Shown here: piece by piece, positions 1 to 8,314 of the stretch | Numbering within the stretch: position 1 is the stretch's first letter | Layout: the number at the start of each line of letters is the position of its first letter | Assembly (NCBI GenBank): GCA_033720735.1 | Contig: JAWWBX010000109.1 | Location: 1-12,121, forward strand | Origin: B8-G4 sp033720735 | Lineage (GTDB): Bacteria > Bacteroidota > Bacteroidia > Chitinophagales > Saprospiraceae | Length of the DNA stretch: 12,121 nt | Reading direction: 5' to 3' | Made by a program: the position numbers and the translations under genes | The notes under the pieces: model-generated | What the model was told of the DNA's origin: nothing | The model's database searches: none | The model's input: only the letters and a program-made list of their open reading frames with translations

Positions 1-1
1 A

Positions 2-2416
2 CACACGAGCTATTCGTCGATGGGGTGCGATATCTCGGATATCAACAATGATGCATTGCCCGATATCGCCGTGCTGGACATGCAGGCGTCCGACCACGTT
101 CGCGCCAAGACCAACATGCCGGCCATGAGCTCGGCCACTTTCTGGCAGAATGTCCAGAAAGGCTACGGGTATCAGTACATGTCGAATGTGCTCCAACTCA
201 ACAACGGGTACGGCTTCTTCAGTGAGATCGGCCAACTGGCAGGTATCGCCAAGACCGACTGGAGCTGGAGCGTCCTGCTGGCTGATTTTGATCATGACCG
301 CCTCAACGACATGTACGTGACCAATGGTGTCAACCGGGATATGCGCAACAGCGACCTGGTCGAGCAGATGGAGCAGGTGCCGCCCTCCCGGCGTGCCGCC
401 ACCGATCTGTTTGAACTTGCCAAAACCTTTCCTTCCCAGGCCATTCCCAACCACCTCTTTCAAAACCAGGGCGACCTCACCTTTGCGGATGTCACCGATC
501 ACTGGGGGCTGGCCTACCCGGGATTCTCGTTCGGAGCTGCCTACGGTGATCTGGATGGTGACGGTGATCTGGACCTGGTGACCTGCAACGCGAATGACGT
601 GGCGCACATTTTCCGGAATGATACGCCCCCCCGCCATTATCTGCAGATCGTCCTGCGCGGCAGTGCTGACAACCCTTTTGCGCTGGGTTCCACTGCCCGG
701 ATTTTCGACAAGATGGGTAGCCAGATCAGATCGTTGACGTTGACCAGGGGGTACCAAAGCTCTGTGGAGCCGCTGTTACACTTCGGACTGGGCGAGGTCG
801 AGCTCGTGGATAGCCTGCACGTGGTTTTCCCGGACGGCCGCACGTATCAGACATACAATATTCGGGCCGATCAACGACTTGAGATCAGTCATGCTGACGC
901 ACGAGTACGGGGGTTGCAACTTCCCGCCGATCGCCCGGTGACTTTTTCTAACATGACCGACTCACTTGGGCTGCGTTTTCTTCATCGCGAGAACCGCTTT
1001 AACGATTTTACCCGCGAAACACTGCTTCCGCACATGCAGTCCCGCAATGGTCCTTTTATCGCAACGGGTGATCTGAACGGCGACGGGCACGCCGACTTCT
1101 TTATCGGCGGCGCCGCCGGTCAGCCGGGACAAATCTTTCTGCAACAAGCCGACGGCACCTTTCGCCCTGAACGCGTCGCTGACCTCGCGGCGGACGCCGC
1201 CTTTGAGGACATGGGTAGTGTCATTGCGGACCTGAATGGCGATGGCGCCAATGACCTGTTTGTCGTGAGTGGGGGCAATGAGTACCCCGAGGGATCACCT
1301 GCTTACCAGGACCGGCTCTACCTCAACGACGGGCGGGGCCATCTCGCACGTGCTCCGGCCCGTTTACCGCGGATCGCCACTAATGGCAGTTGCGTTCGTG
1401 CCCGTGATTTTGAAGGAGATGGTGATACGGACCTCTTTGTTGGTCACCGGGGCATACCGGGTGCCTATCCCCGTGCCGGCGGCAGCCTCCTGCTGGTGAA
1501 TCAGAATGGTGTGTTTGTTGACCAAACCGAGATGCTGGCACCTGCATTGGTCAACGCGGGCATGGTCACGGATGCCGCCTGGAGTGATGTAGATAGCGAT
1601 GGGGACGCAGACCTGCTGGTGGTCGGCGAATGGATGTCTCCGCAGGTATTTGTCCAGGAATCCGGTCGTTGGTTCCAACAAACCGGGCACGTCCTAGCGG
1701 AAGACCTGACCGGGTGGTGGTTCAGTATCAAGACAATGGACATCGATCGTGATGGAGATGATGACTATATCCTGGGCAACATGGGCCTGAACAACAAGTA
1801 TCACCCGACCCCGGAACGCCCGCTCAACATCTATGCGCGTGATTTCGATGGCAACAACACCAACGACATCGTGTTGGCCAGGTTGACACAATACGGTGAG
1901 GTGCCGGTGCGCGGACGTGAATGTTCGTCGGAGCAGATGCCGTTCATCGCCGACAAGTTTCCGGACTACCAGAGCTTTGCCCGGGCCACGTTGCAAGACA
2001 TTTACGGCGATGCGCTTTCCGGCTCTGTGCGCATACAAGCACGCGAATTCCGGTCGGGCGTGTTGATCAATGATCCTCCCGGCCGTTTGACCTTCATGCC
2101 TTTCCCCAATCAGGCACAGATCGCCCCGGTTCAGGCTGCCATCGAGGTCGAGCTGAACGGGGACGGCCATCCCGACCTCCTGCTGGCGGGCAATCATTTC
2201 GACGCAGAAGTGGAAACGGTCCGCCATGACGCGAGCAACGGACTGGTGCTGCTGGGCAACGGCGACGGAACGTTTGAGCCGCTCGCGGTATGGCAAACAC
2301 TGTTTTACGTACCCTTCAACACCAAGGATATGGCTCTCCTCCGTACAGCAACCGGCCGGCCAGTCGTCCTGACCGCGAACAACAACTTTCAGCTGATGGC
2401 CTTCTCCTATCAATAA
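2..2416 (+). CDS. FG-GAP/VCBS repeat protein with ASPIC/UnbV domain (5' partial)
   Basis: The reading frame is open from base 2, and the residues before the first Met (position 20) continue the family consensus, so the true start lies upstream and this Met is internal. Numbering from that Met, calcium-binding FG-GAP/VCBS loops of the form DxDxDGxxD recur: for example D177-D185, about D351, and further loops such as DLNGDGANDLF, DVDSDGDADLL and DIDRDGDDDYI, with a last one near the C-terminus (ELNGDGHPDLL). An ASPIC/UnbV-like domain lies at about 210-290 (FALGSTARIF ... SSVEPLLHFGLG ... VVFPDG). Family knowledge: these repeats fold as beta-propeller blades, and such proteins are exported and common in Bacteroidota, often near SusC/SusD genes. 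No catalytic motif is visible. The gene ends cleanly at a TAA. It is separated from the next gene by 173 nt holding a promoter candidate, so I treat it as unrelated to the downstream operon. The family call is secure; the biological role is unknown. Confidence 0.9.
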   Translation, partial: HTSYSSMGCDISDINNDALPDIAVLDMQASDHVRAKTNMPAMSSATFWQNVQKGYGYQYMSNVLQLNNGYGFFSEIGQLAGIAKTDWSWSVLLADFDHDRLNDMYVTNGVNRDMRNSDLVEQMEQVPPSRRAATDLFELAKTFPSQAIPNHLFQNQGDLTFADVTDHWGLAYPGFSFGAAYGDLDGDGDLDLVTCNANDVAHIFRNDTPPRHYLQIVLRGSADNPFALGSTARIFDKMGSQIRSLTLTRGYQSSVEPLLHFGLGEVELVDSLHVVFPDGRTYQTYNIRADQRLEISHADARVRGLQLPADRPVTFSNMTDSLGLRFLHRENRFNDFTRETLLPHMQSRNGPFIATGDLNGDGHADFFIGGAAGQPGQIFLQQADGTFRPERVADLAADAAFEDMGSVIADLNGDGANDLFVVSGGNEYPEGSPAYQDRLYLNDGRGHLARAPARLPRIATNGSCVRARDFEGDGDTDLFVGHRGIPGAYPRAGGSLLLVNQNGVFVDQTEMLAPALVNAGMVTDAAWSDVDSDGDADLLVVGEWMSPQVFVQESGRWFQQTGHVLAEDLTGWWFSIKTMDIDRDGDDDYILGNMGLNNKYHPTPERPLNIYARDFDGNNTNDIVLARLTQYGEVPVRGRECSSEQMPFIADKFPDYQSFARATLQDIYGDALSGSVRIQAREFRSGVLINDPPGRLTFMPFPNQAQIAPVQAAIEVELNGDGHPDLLLAGNHFDAEVETVRHDASNGLVLLGNGDGTFEPLAVWQTLFYVPFNTKDMALLRTATGRPVVLTANNNFQLMAFSYQ

Positions 2417-2484
2417 CCACCACTTCGGGCAGTTACGAGTACGGCGCCCGGATACACTTGGTGGTAATGGTGCATCCTTTTCTT
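2416..2484 (+). terminator. Weak nested hairpin after the FG-GAP gene, possible terminator
   Basis: Directly at the stop codon, ACCACCA (2416-2422) pairs with TGGTGGT (2459-2465). Inside it CGGGC (2426-2430) pairs with GCCCG (2446-2450). A T-rich run (CCTTTTCTT, about 2476-2484) follows about 10 nt later. The stem is interrupted and the T tract is neither immediate nor pure, so this is only a candidate for the end of the upstream transcript. Confidence 0.3.
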
Positions 2485-2501
2485 AGGGATCGATGACTTG
2501 C

Positions 2502-2533
2502 TTTGAATAGCTGCGGGCGATACCGTACTTTAG
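2502..2533 (+). promoter_or_regulatory. Bacteroidota-type promoter candidate for the six-gene operon
   Basis: TTTG at 2502-2505 and TACTTTAG at 2526-2533 are separated by 20 nt. The primary sigma factor of Bacteroidota recognises a -33 TTTG/TTG and a -7 TAnnTTTG box about 19-21 nt apart. Here the -33 box is exact and the -7 box differs from consensus at one informative base. Transcription would start near 2540, leaving a leader of about 50 nt before the ATG at 2590. It is the only good match I see in this gap, which also supports Bacteroidota as the host. Confidence 0.45.
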
Positions 2534-2589
2534 ATCACGACCAAGGGAAGGGGCATCTGCACGTGTGAATAACCCGGAAAATCATACGC

Positions 2590-5526
2590 ATGAATCTGTA
2601 TGCCCTGCTCGTCGGCATTAATGACTATCCTGGCGGAAATGCGTTGCACCAGTGTGTCAACGATGTCGGCAAAATGAAAACCTATCTCACTGGCATCGCC
2701 GACCATTTCGAAGACATTTGTATCAAGACCCTCACCGATGCGGAAGCCACCAGGCCCCGGGTGATCGAGCAATTCCAAACCCTCTTTGGCCAGGCCAGTA
2801 ATGATGACGTCGCATTATTCTATTTCAGCGGACACGGAGCACAGGAGGAAACAGCTGGCCGTTTTCCGGAAGAGCACGATGGGGCCCTGGAGACCCTGGT
2901 TTGTTACGCCGAAGGTATGCTGGGAACCGGTCAGATGCTGGCCAACAAGGAACTCCGTTATTTGCTGCACCAGCTGCCCAACGACCCGCATCTGGTGACC
3001 GTCATTGATGCCTGTCACTCAGGCGATGTGGTACGTGCTTTTCAGCCAGAAGAGGTCGACAGCGACAGCATTCGTCGCATCACCGGTGTGTTTGAGGCGC
3101 GGGAATATGATCAGTTCATTTTTCATGATGATCAGGACGTGCATACGGCAGATGGTCGTTTGCGTATTCCATTCAAGAATCACGTCCACCTGGGGGCCTG
3201 CCTGGCCAGCGAGGCCTCTTGGGAGGATAGTCAGGGCGGTGTCTTCACCCGCTACTTGCTGCATTTGCTGAAGGAGGTCCGGAATCAGGTGTCCTATGCG
3301 GACATCGGCACCTGGGCCAAGATCAGCATGAAACAGGTGACCAAAAAACAACAGTCGCCGATCGTCACCGTCCAGGGAAAAGGAGCTCTGACCGCCCGGT
3401 CTGCCTGGCTCAATCTCGTTGACGAAGAGGCTCTGGCCTTTCCCTCAGGAGTGCTGAAACGCAACCCCAAACTGGGCTGGATCTATTCGCGGGGCAGTAT
3501 TCTCGGTGTTCGACCGAAGATGACGGTCCTGGCTGATTTTGGTGATGGCAAGGACACACCGTTGCAGGTCAAAGAGGTTGGGCTGGATCACGCGATCGTC
3601 GACATGCCATCCGATCTGATTGACGATCTGGAAGATGTACGTGACAAAACCTTCCCTGCCCGAACAGAGCACAGTACCTTCAGCCGTCTCAAGCTCTTGT
3701 TGAATCCCATCGATCACGAACCCGGCAGTGTTGCGCGCATCCGTGGTCTGATTGAAGCAAGAGCCGCAGCGCACGGCGACGTCGAAATCACCGGGGTGAT
3801 CAACCGCACGTCGGAAGAAAACGGCGCCCCGGCTCCCGTCGCTGCAGATGGGGTAGTGCTTGACAACCCTGATTTCCAGGTCAATTTCTTCAATGGTTTT
3901 GTGTATTTCTCGCTGCCCGACCAGGACTTTCAACCGCTTGCAGAACAGATCCGTCTGGATGCCAAGAACATGGACGGCACCTTCAGCGATCAGCTGCAAG
4001 CCTTCATCAAGTGGCACCATTTCCTGACCCTGACCAATCCGGGCAAAGACTATGTCAAATGTCCACTGGATATCCAGGTGGAGTGCCACGAAGACACGTT
4101 GACCAAACCTGACGAACGTGTTTTCCGGGTGGCCCCGAAAGCTGAACGCAGCCGGTCGAACAGACGCTATCAAACCCTGAAGGTGACGGTCACCAACACT
4201 TCGAGGGAACGGCTGTTTGTCGGGGTCCTGGTCATGACTTCCGATATGGGCATTTCTGCCGATCCTTTCAATAACAAGGTGATCGAATTCCAACCCGGTG
4301 AGTCCAAGGTTTTTCACGATCATGAAGACAGCGAAACCTGGGTGTTCCTCGAGCCATACCAGGAGGTCTACAACTGGAAAGAAGAATGGATCTACTACAA
4401 GTTCATTTATAACAACCACGAAGATTTTACGGCGACACTCACCAGTCCGGAGTATCTGCAGGAGGGCCTCGATCCGCCACTGACACACGTGGACGAAGCA
4501 CGCGGTGTCCGGCGCCCGGGAGACCGGCATGAAGAGGTCAAAAGGAAATGGGGCACCTGGGACATCCGCATCGAGCTGGCGAACGATACATTCAACCGCC
4601 TTAGCGGGGAGCTCGAACACAACCTGAGCGCGTATGTAGAGGACGACGACCTCGCCCCGTTTATCACGGAATTGTACTTCGACATCAGGTACGACGGATC
4701 GTCTTTCAAACCCTTCCCCAGGCACAACGCGCAGGAGACCGCCGAGGCGGCACGTGGCGGTTTCGTGCTCGACACCGTCAACAGGATCTACGGCAATGCG
4801 CGCAAGCGCAGGTTCCGGCGGCAACGACGCACAGCACCGGTCGCGATTGCAGAAGGAGATTCCTGGTTCCTGTTCCCGAAACCCGGTGTACGGGATACCC
4901 TGGATTACCTCATGGATGTATACCACCTGCTCAGCCTGGCGGCTGCAGGCGATGAGGTGATCAACTACATCGAGCAGGGAGACCTGCTACGGGAGGTCCG
5001 CACGCACCGGCCCGACTACGTCCTGATCAGCGGAGGGGGCAACGACATCCTGGGAGCCGGCGTGGCCAAATTCCTCAACAAGGACGTCACTGCCGGCACC
5101 GTCGCTGAGGATTTTGTCAACGAAGTGGAATTCAACAAGCAAATGGACGCGCTCGTTGAGGCTTACCGGATGTTCTTCAGGGAGATCAAGGCCCTGCAAT
5201 CAGATATCGTCATCTTCATTCACGGATACGACTATATCCGCAGTGATCCACCTGAAGATGTCATCCGCAACGGCTGGGTGGCCAAACACATGATCGCCGC
5301 CGGGATCACCGATCCGGCGCACCGGGGACTGATCATTACCTATATCGTTGACGCTTTCAACACGCTGATGGAGTCACTGGCCGGCGAGCATGACCACGTG
5401 CGCTATGTGGATCACCGGGGCACGGTCGAGAATTACGAATGGATGGACGAGATCCATCCCAATAATGTTGGTTATCGGAAGGTGGCCAACAACTTCCTGC
5501 GCGCGATGGCCGCAGAGCGGGACTAA
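2590..5526 (+). CDS. Caspase-family (C14-like) protease fused to a C-terminal SGNH/GDSL hydrolase
   Basis: This is a 978-residue cytosolic-looking protein with no signal peptide. Residues 1-280 are a caspase/metacaspase-like domain: it starts with ALLVGINDYP, has the catalytic His in FYFSGHG (H82) and the catalytic Cys in VIDACHSGD (C142), and continues with HVHLGAC and GGVFTRYLL. The middle (about 290-735) is beta-rich and not assigned. Around 525-600, KVTVTNTSRERLFVGVLV resembles the DUF4384-like beta domains seen next to bacterial caspases. A very basic stretch, RKRRFRRQRR (738-747), precedes an SGNH hydrolase with all blocks: GDSW (S758), G787, GGGND (N818) and DEIHPN (D953, H956), giving a full Ser-His-Asp triad plus oxyanion residues. 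The SGNH substrate cannot be read; lipid or other esters are possible. An in-frame TGA at 2566 and a missing upstream ATG fix the start at 2590. It is the first gene of the operon, 21 nt before the gasdermin-like gene, so it is a candidate activating protease (inference). The caspase and SGNH calls are firm. Confidence 0.92.
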   Translation: MNLYALLVGINDYPGGNALHQCVNDVGKMKTYLTGIADHFEDICIKTLTDAEATRPRVIEQFQTLFGQASNDDVALFYFSGHGAQEETAGRFPEEHDGALETLVCYAEGMLGTGQMLANKELRYLLHQLPNDPHLVTVIDACHSGDVVRAFQPEEVDSDSIRRITGVFEAREYDQFIFHDDQDVHTADGRLRIPFKNHVHLGACLASEASWEDSQGGVFTRYLLHLLKEVRNQVSYADIGTWAKISMKQVTKKQQSPIVTVQGKGALTARSAWLNLVDEEALAFPSGVLKRNPKLGWIYSRGSILGVRPKMTVLADFGDGKDTPLQVKEVGLDHAIVDMPSDLIDDLEDVRDKTFPARTEHSTFSRLKLLLNPIDHEPGSVARIRGLIEARAAAHGDVEITGVINRTSEENGAPAPVAADGVVLDNPDFQVNFFNGFVYFSLPDQDFQPLAEQIRLDAKNMDGTFSDQLQAFIKWHHFLTLTNPGKDYVKCPLDIQVECHEDTLTKPDERVFRVAPKAERSRSNRRYQTLKVTVTNTSRERLFVGVLVMTSDMGISADPFNNKVIEFQPGESKVFHDHEDSETWVFLEPYQEVYNWKEEWIYYKFIYNNHEDFTATLTSPEYLQEGLDPPLTHVDEARGVRRPGDRHEEVKRKWGTWDIRIELANDTFNRLSGELEHNLSAYVEDDDLAPFITELYFDIRYDGSSFKPFPRHNAQETAEAARGGFVLDTVNRIYGNARKRRFRRQRRTAPVAIAEGDSWFLFPKPGVRDTLDYLMDVYHLLSLAAAGDEVINYIEQGDLLREVRTHRPDYVLISGGGNDILGAGVAKFLNKDVTAGTVAEDFVNEVEFNKQMDALVEAYRMFFREIKALQSDIVIFIHGYDYIRSDPPEDVIRNGWVAKHMIAAGITDPAHRGLIITYIVDAFNTLMESLAGEHDHVRYVDHRGTVENYEWMDEIHPNNVGYRKVANNFLRAMAAERD

Positions 5527-5547
5527 ACCACACAATACATTGATACC

Positions 5548-6396
5548 ATGGCAAGAATTTGCAAGAACGACATCACCGACCATCTGAGAGAGCACTTTGG
5601 CGCCAACCCCTTGCGGGTGCCCGAAGCGCGGATCCGTCCGCTGTGCCTGCTCGAGATCCGCAACCGCCGCCGGCAATATCTGGGCGAGTTTCAATACCTC
5701 GTGAAAGGCGGGTTTGCGCATGACCTGCCCGTCAAGACCGATCCGGTGGCTCCGGTGTCAGATACGCGCTCAAAGTCGATCGACTTCAAGGCGGCCTTCA
5801 GCATTCTCAATGGCTTCCTCAAAGCACTGGGCGTGGACCCGGCGCCGGTCACGGCATCCATCACGGGCGCCAAAAAAATGGCCTTCTCCTTCAGCAACGT
5901 CAAACGCAACTACATCGATCCGCTGCAGTTTGGCTCGATCCTCGCTGAACACGCTGTGCTCGGCAACACCGACAATCCGATCCTGGAGCCGATCATGGCC
6001 GATGACGACATCCGGCTCGGACTGATCACCGACGTGATCGTCTCCAATAATTTCTCCATCTCGGTGATGAACAGCGCCGAAGGGGCGATCGACGTCGACG
6101 TGCCGAAGATCGCCAAGGCCGTCGCGGACCTCAACCTGGATGTCAAGGTCACCAAAGCTGCAGACAACGAAGTCAGGTTTGAGGGTGACAAGGACCTCAC
6201 CTTCGCCTTCTCCTGTCTGGAGCTGAAGGTTGACCGCAATACCGGGCGTTTCTCGCGGGGCGACTGGTTGCGCAATATCAAGAGTGCCACCGGCCAGGCG
6301 CGCTCCTTCGAGAGTCTCGAACCCGGTGAAGAGCAGATGCTCGAGAAGATCTTGCTGGACGATGACGAGCAGAATCCGTTGCTGATCGAACTTTAG
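5548..6396 (+). CDS. bGSDM: Bacterial gasdermin-like pore-forming protein
   Basis: This 282-residue protein has no enzyme motif. Its N-terminus fits the pattern I know for bacterial gasdermins: a Cys within the first few residues (C5 in MARICKND), then a short helix, a G-x-N-x-x-R-x-P segment (about 18-25), I-R-P-L (about 29-32), and LGEFQYL (about 45-51). Later features also fit: a FSFSNV ... IDPLQF strand region, LGLITDVIVSNNFSISV, a DVDVPKIAKAV helix and an LTFAFSCLELKVDRNTGRFS strand. After about residue 245 comes a short acidic tail ending DDDEQNPLLIEL. Known for the family: the N-terminal Cys is lipid-modified, a short C-terminal peptide keeps the pore domain inactive, and an adjacent caspase-like protease removes it, after which large membrane pores kill the cell. 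Length (about 250-280) and neighbours (caspase upstream, CHAT protease 6 nt downstream) match. The ATG at 5548 is preferred because it puts the Cys at position 5. Seen: the sequence pattern. Inferred: pore formation. The main alternative is an unrelated beta-rich protein of unknown function. Confidence 0.77.
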   Translation: MARICKNDITDHLREHFGANPLRVPEARIRPLCLLEIRNRRRQYLGEFQYLVKGGFAHDLPVKTDPVAPVSDTRSKSIDFKAAFSILNGFLKALGVDPAPVTASITGAKKMAFSFSNVKRNYIDPLQFGSILAEHAVLGNTDNPILEPIMADDDIRLGLITDVIVSNNFSISVMNSAEGAIDVDVPKIAKAVADLNLDVKVTKAADNEVRFEGDKDLTFAFSCLELKVDRNTGRFSRGDWLRNIKSATGQARSFESLEPGEEQMLEKILLDDDEQNPLLIEL

Positions 6397-6402
6397 CGAA
6401 CG

Positions 6403-8304
6403 ATGGGGCTCAAGAAACTGGTCTGGTTTTTTAATGGAAGCGATGGAAATGAAGCCATCGCCGAAACCGACTATGCAAGATCTTTCAAGGCGATTTCGCT
6501 GCTGCCAATGGACCCGAATCGGTTGCAGGTGACTGAAGTGCTGTGTACCTCCGCCGGACGTTTCGTATCCAAGCTGCGCGAGTATCTCCGTGACCCGTCA
6601 GTTGATCAACTGTTCTTGCATTTCAGCGGTCATGGCGATGCACCCGGTATTCCGTACAATGAATGGCTGCTCGACAACGCCAGCTTTGCCGAACTGGTCG
6701 ACAATGCCAAGGTCAGAATGTGCTTTTTCAGCTCGTGCAAGGCCGAGGAACTTGTCAGGCTGGTCAATGAGCGCGATATACCGGTGGTCATTGGCACGGC
6801 GGCAAACGACTTGCAAAACAAATATGCGATCACCTTCCAGCGTGCGTTCTACGAAAGCCTGGTTGAGGGCAAGACCATTCCCGCGGCCTACCAGACCGGG
6901 TTGATCGCCGCCAATGCCGAATCGGGCCAGAACCTGGTTTCAGAACCTGTCATTCTGCGTGGTCAGGGTGCGGGCGACCGCCTGGCGCAGGTGAACAAGC
7001 TGCAATGTGTACTGGCAGACAAGCGGTACGCCTCATTGCGATTGAACCCCAACCTCGAGCAGGAAATGCGCGAAGCCGGTTTTGAGCGCCCCTTTGTACT
7101 GAACTGGTTTCAGGATCCGGTGGCCGGTCAGGCTTTCGGACGCGCGTTTCGTGACAAGTTCGATGATCGGCTCACGTACTTGCGCATTCCCGATGATCAG
7201 CTCGACGCGCTGGACCTGCTGAAGCCATCGTCAGTCCTTGATGAAAGGCATGCGCCCGACGACACCTATGATCCTTTTGTCAGCAGTGATATTACCCTGG
7301 TACTCCATTGCGATGAGAACCTGGAATTGCCGGTTCCGATCCGCAACCATCTCACCGGGGAGGGTGTAGAGGGGTTGATCGAGCACCGGTTGTTTGATTT
7401 CGACAACTACCGGGTGATCATGAATCTGAAACCCGGTATTGACAAGGACATCCTGGTCAAGAACCCGGGAGTTGCTGAGAAGATCACCGCATTCCGCTAC
7501 CGTGACACCCCATCGGACACGCTTGGCAACGACGCGTTCATCCGGCAAATAGACCGCCAGCTCATTGATTTTTCGAAACGCAAGGAGATCACCCTCAATT
7601 TTACCTACACGCCCCACAAGGGCGCGTTGATCGAAGTACCCAGCGAGCACAAGACAGTGCGCTTCTTTTTTGCAAACAACATCAATGAGTACCTGATCAA
7701 CTTTCTCATCCGGTGGATCATTCTGCGTGACCGGTACACTGCACCAGTGATCCAGCTGGACAACATCGTGGATCCGGACATGGATTTTCTCGATGCACTC
7801 AACAAAGAACTGGCTAAGGGGGCTGCCCAGCAGGGGCTGGCCTTCTATCTCATTCAGAAATTTCCCGAAGGGCTGATCATCGTCATGCGCAATCGATCGG
7901 ACGACATCCAGGCGAGCAAGGCGATCATCGACCAGCTGGTCACCGAGGCCGATACCGCGGCAATGATCGCTCAGAATGTGAGCCGGCCGTCATTGATCTT
8001 CTTTTTGCATGACAGCAACGAGCAGATCGCTCTGCCAGAACGCGATCGCATCCATGTCCGAAACCTGACAGAAGCGATTCCTGTCAATAACGAGATGCTT
8101 GAGCGGTGGTGCAAATTGTACCCTTTCGACGAATACGCGGCCGATCCTACCATGAAAGTGATCCATGATTCAGTCGTGAGAGTCTCCGCGAGCATCAAAG
8201 ACAAACTTGACAATCAACAATACCAGGGACCATGTCCATCGGAAGTCATCTGCGACATTTGTGACCAGTTTGCCCTTCCGCACAAACAAATCATCAGACT
8301 CTAA
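6403..8304 (+). CDS. CHAT-domain protease with a possible inactive STAND (iSTAND) C-terminal region
   Basis: This 633-residue protein starts 6 nt after the gasdermin-like gene. Residues 1-190 form a CHAT domain, a caspase-fold cysteine protease family. The catalytic His is in LHFSGHGD (H77) and the catalytic Cys in CFFSSCKAEEL (C112). These are followed by the typical PVVIGTAANDLQNKYAITFQ and FYESLVEGKTIPAAYQTG segments. Residues about 210-400 are unassigned. Residues about 410-633 alternate strands and helices (TVRFFFANNINEYLI, LAFYLIQKF, LIIVMRN, RPSLIFFLHDSN) and end in a helical part. This resembles a STAND NTPase layout but has no Walker A GxxxxGK[ST], hence the suggestion of an inactive STAND module such as those found in bacterial conflict proteins. 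That suggestion is a low-certainty inference. Like the caspase gene product, it is a candidate for cutting the gasdermin tail. CHAT proteases next to gasdermins and other cut-to-activate partners are known. No signal peptide or membrane segment is evident. Confidence 0.87.
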   Translation: MGLKKLVWFFNGSDGNEAIAETDYARSFKAISLLPMDPNRLQVTEVLCTSAGRFVSKLREYLRDPSVDQLFLHFSGHGDAPGIPYNEWLLDNASFAELVDNAKVRMCFFSSCKAEELVRLVNERDIPVVIGTAANDLQNKYAITFQRAFYESLVEGKTIPAAYQTGLIAANAESGQNLVSEPVILRGQGAGDRLAQVNKLQCVLADKRYASLRLNPNLEQEMREAGFERPFVLNWFQDPVAGQAFGRAFRDKFDDRLTYLRIPDDQLDALDLLKPSSVLDERHAPDDTYDPFVSSDITLVLHCDENLELPVPIRNHLTGEGVEGLIEHRLFDFDNYRVIMNLKPGIDKDILVKNPGVAEKITAFRYRDTPSDTLGNDAFIRQIDRQLIDFSKRKEITLNFTYTPHKGALIEVPSEHKTVRFFFANNINEYLINFLIRWIILRDRYTAPVIQLDNIVDPDMDFLDALNKELAKGAAQQGLAFYLIQKFPEGLIIVMRNRSDDIQASKAIIDQLVTEADTAAMIAQNVSRPSLIFFLHDSNEQIALPERDRIHVRNLTEAIPVNNEMLERWCKLYPFDEYAADPTMKVIHDSVVRVSASIKDKLDNQQYQGPCPSEVICDICDQFALPHKQIIRL

Positions 8305-8314
8305 TCACCAACAC

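Noticed and set aside
20..22. ATG at position 20 as the true start of the FG-GAP gene
   Set aside because: The frame is open to the window edge, the preceding residues fit the family consensus, and the family normally has several hundred more N-terminal residues including an export signal.
1694..2413. 239-codon open frame on the - strand opposite the FG-GAP repeats
   Set aside because: It is antisense to repeat blades with a fixed DxDGxxD pattern; no independent evidence of coding.
1..2416. FG-GAP protein as part of the cell-death system
   Set aside because: It is separated by a possible terminator and a promoter candidate and belongs to a family of ordinary exported proteins in this phylum.
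3445..4926. 493-codon open frame on the - strand inside the caspase–SGNH gene
   Set aside because: It is antisense to a gene with clear motifs on both sides, shows no recognisable domain, and is explained by GC-rich codon bias on the coding strand.
8207..8314. Upstream ATG extending the MoxR ATPase by 36 residues
   Set aside because: The extension overlaps the CHAT gene by 98 nt and encodes a polar sequence unlike the family; ATG at 8315 gives a normal MoxR length and spacing.
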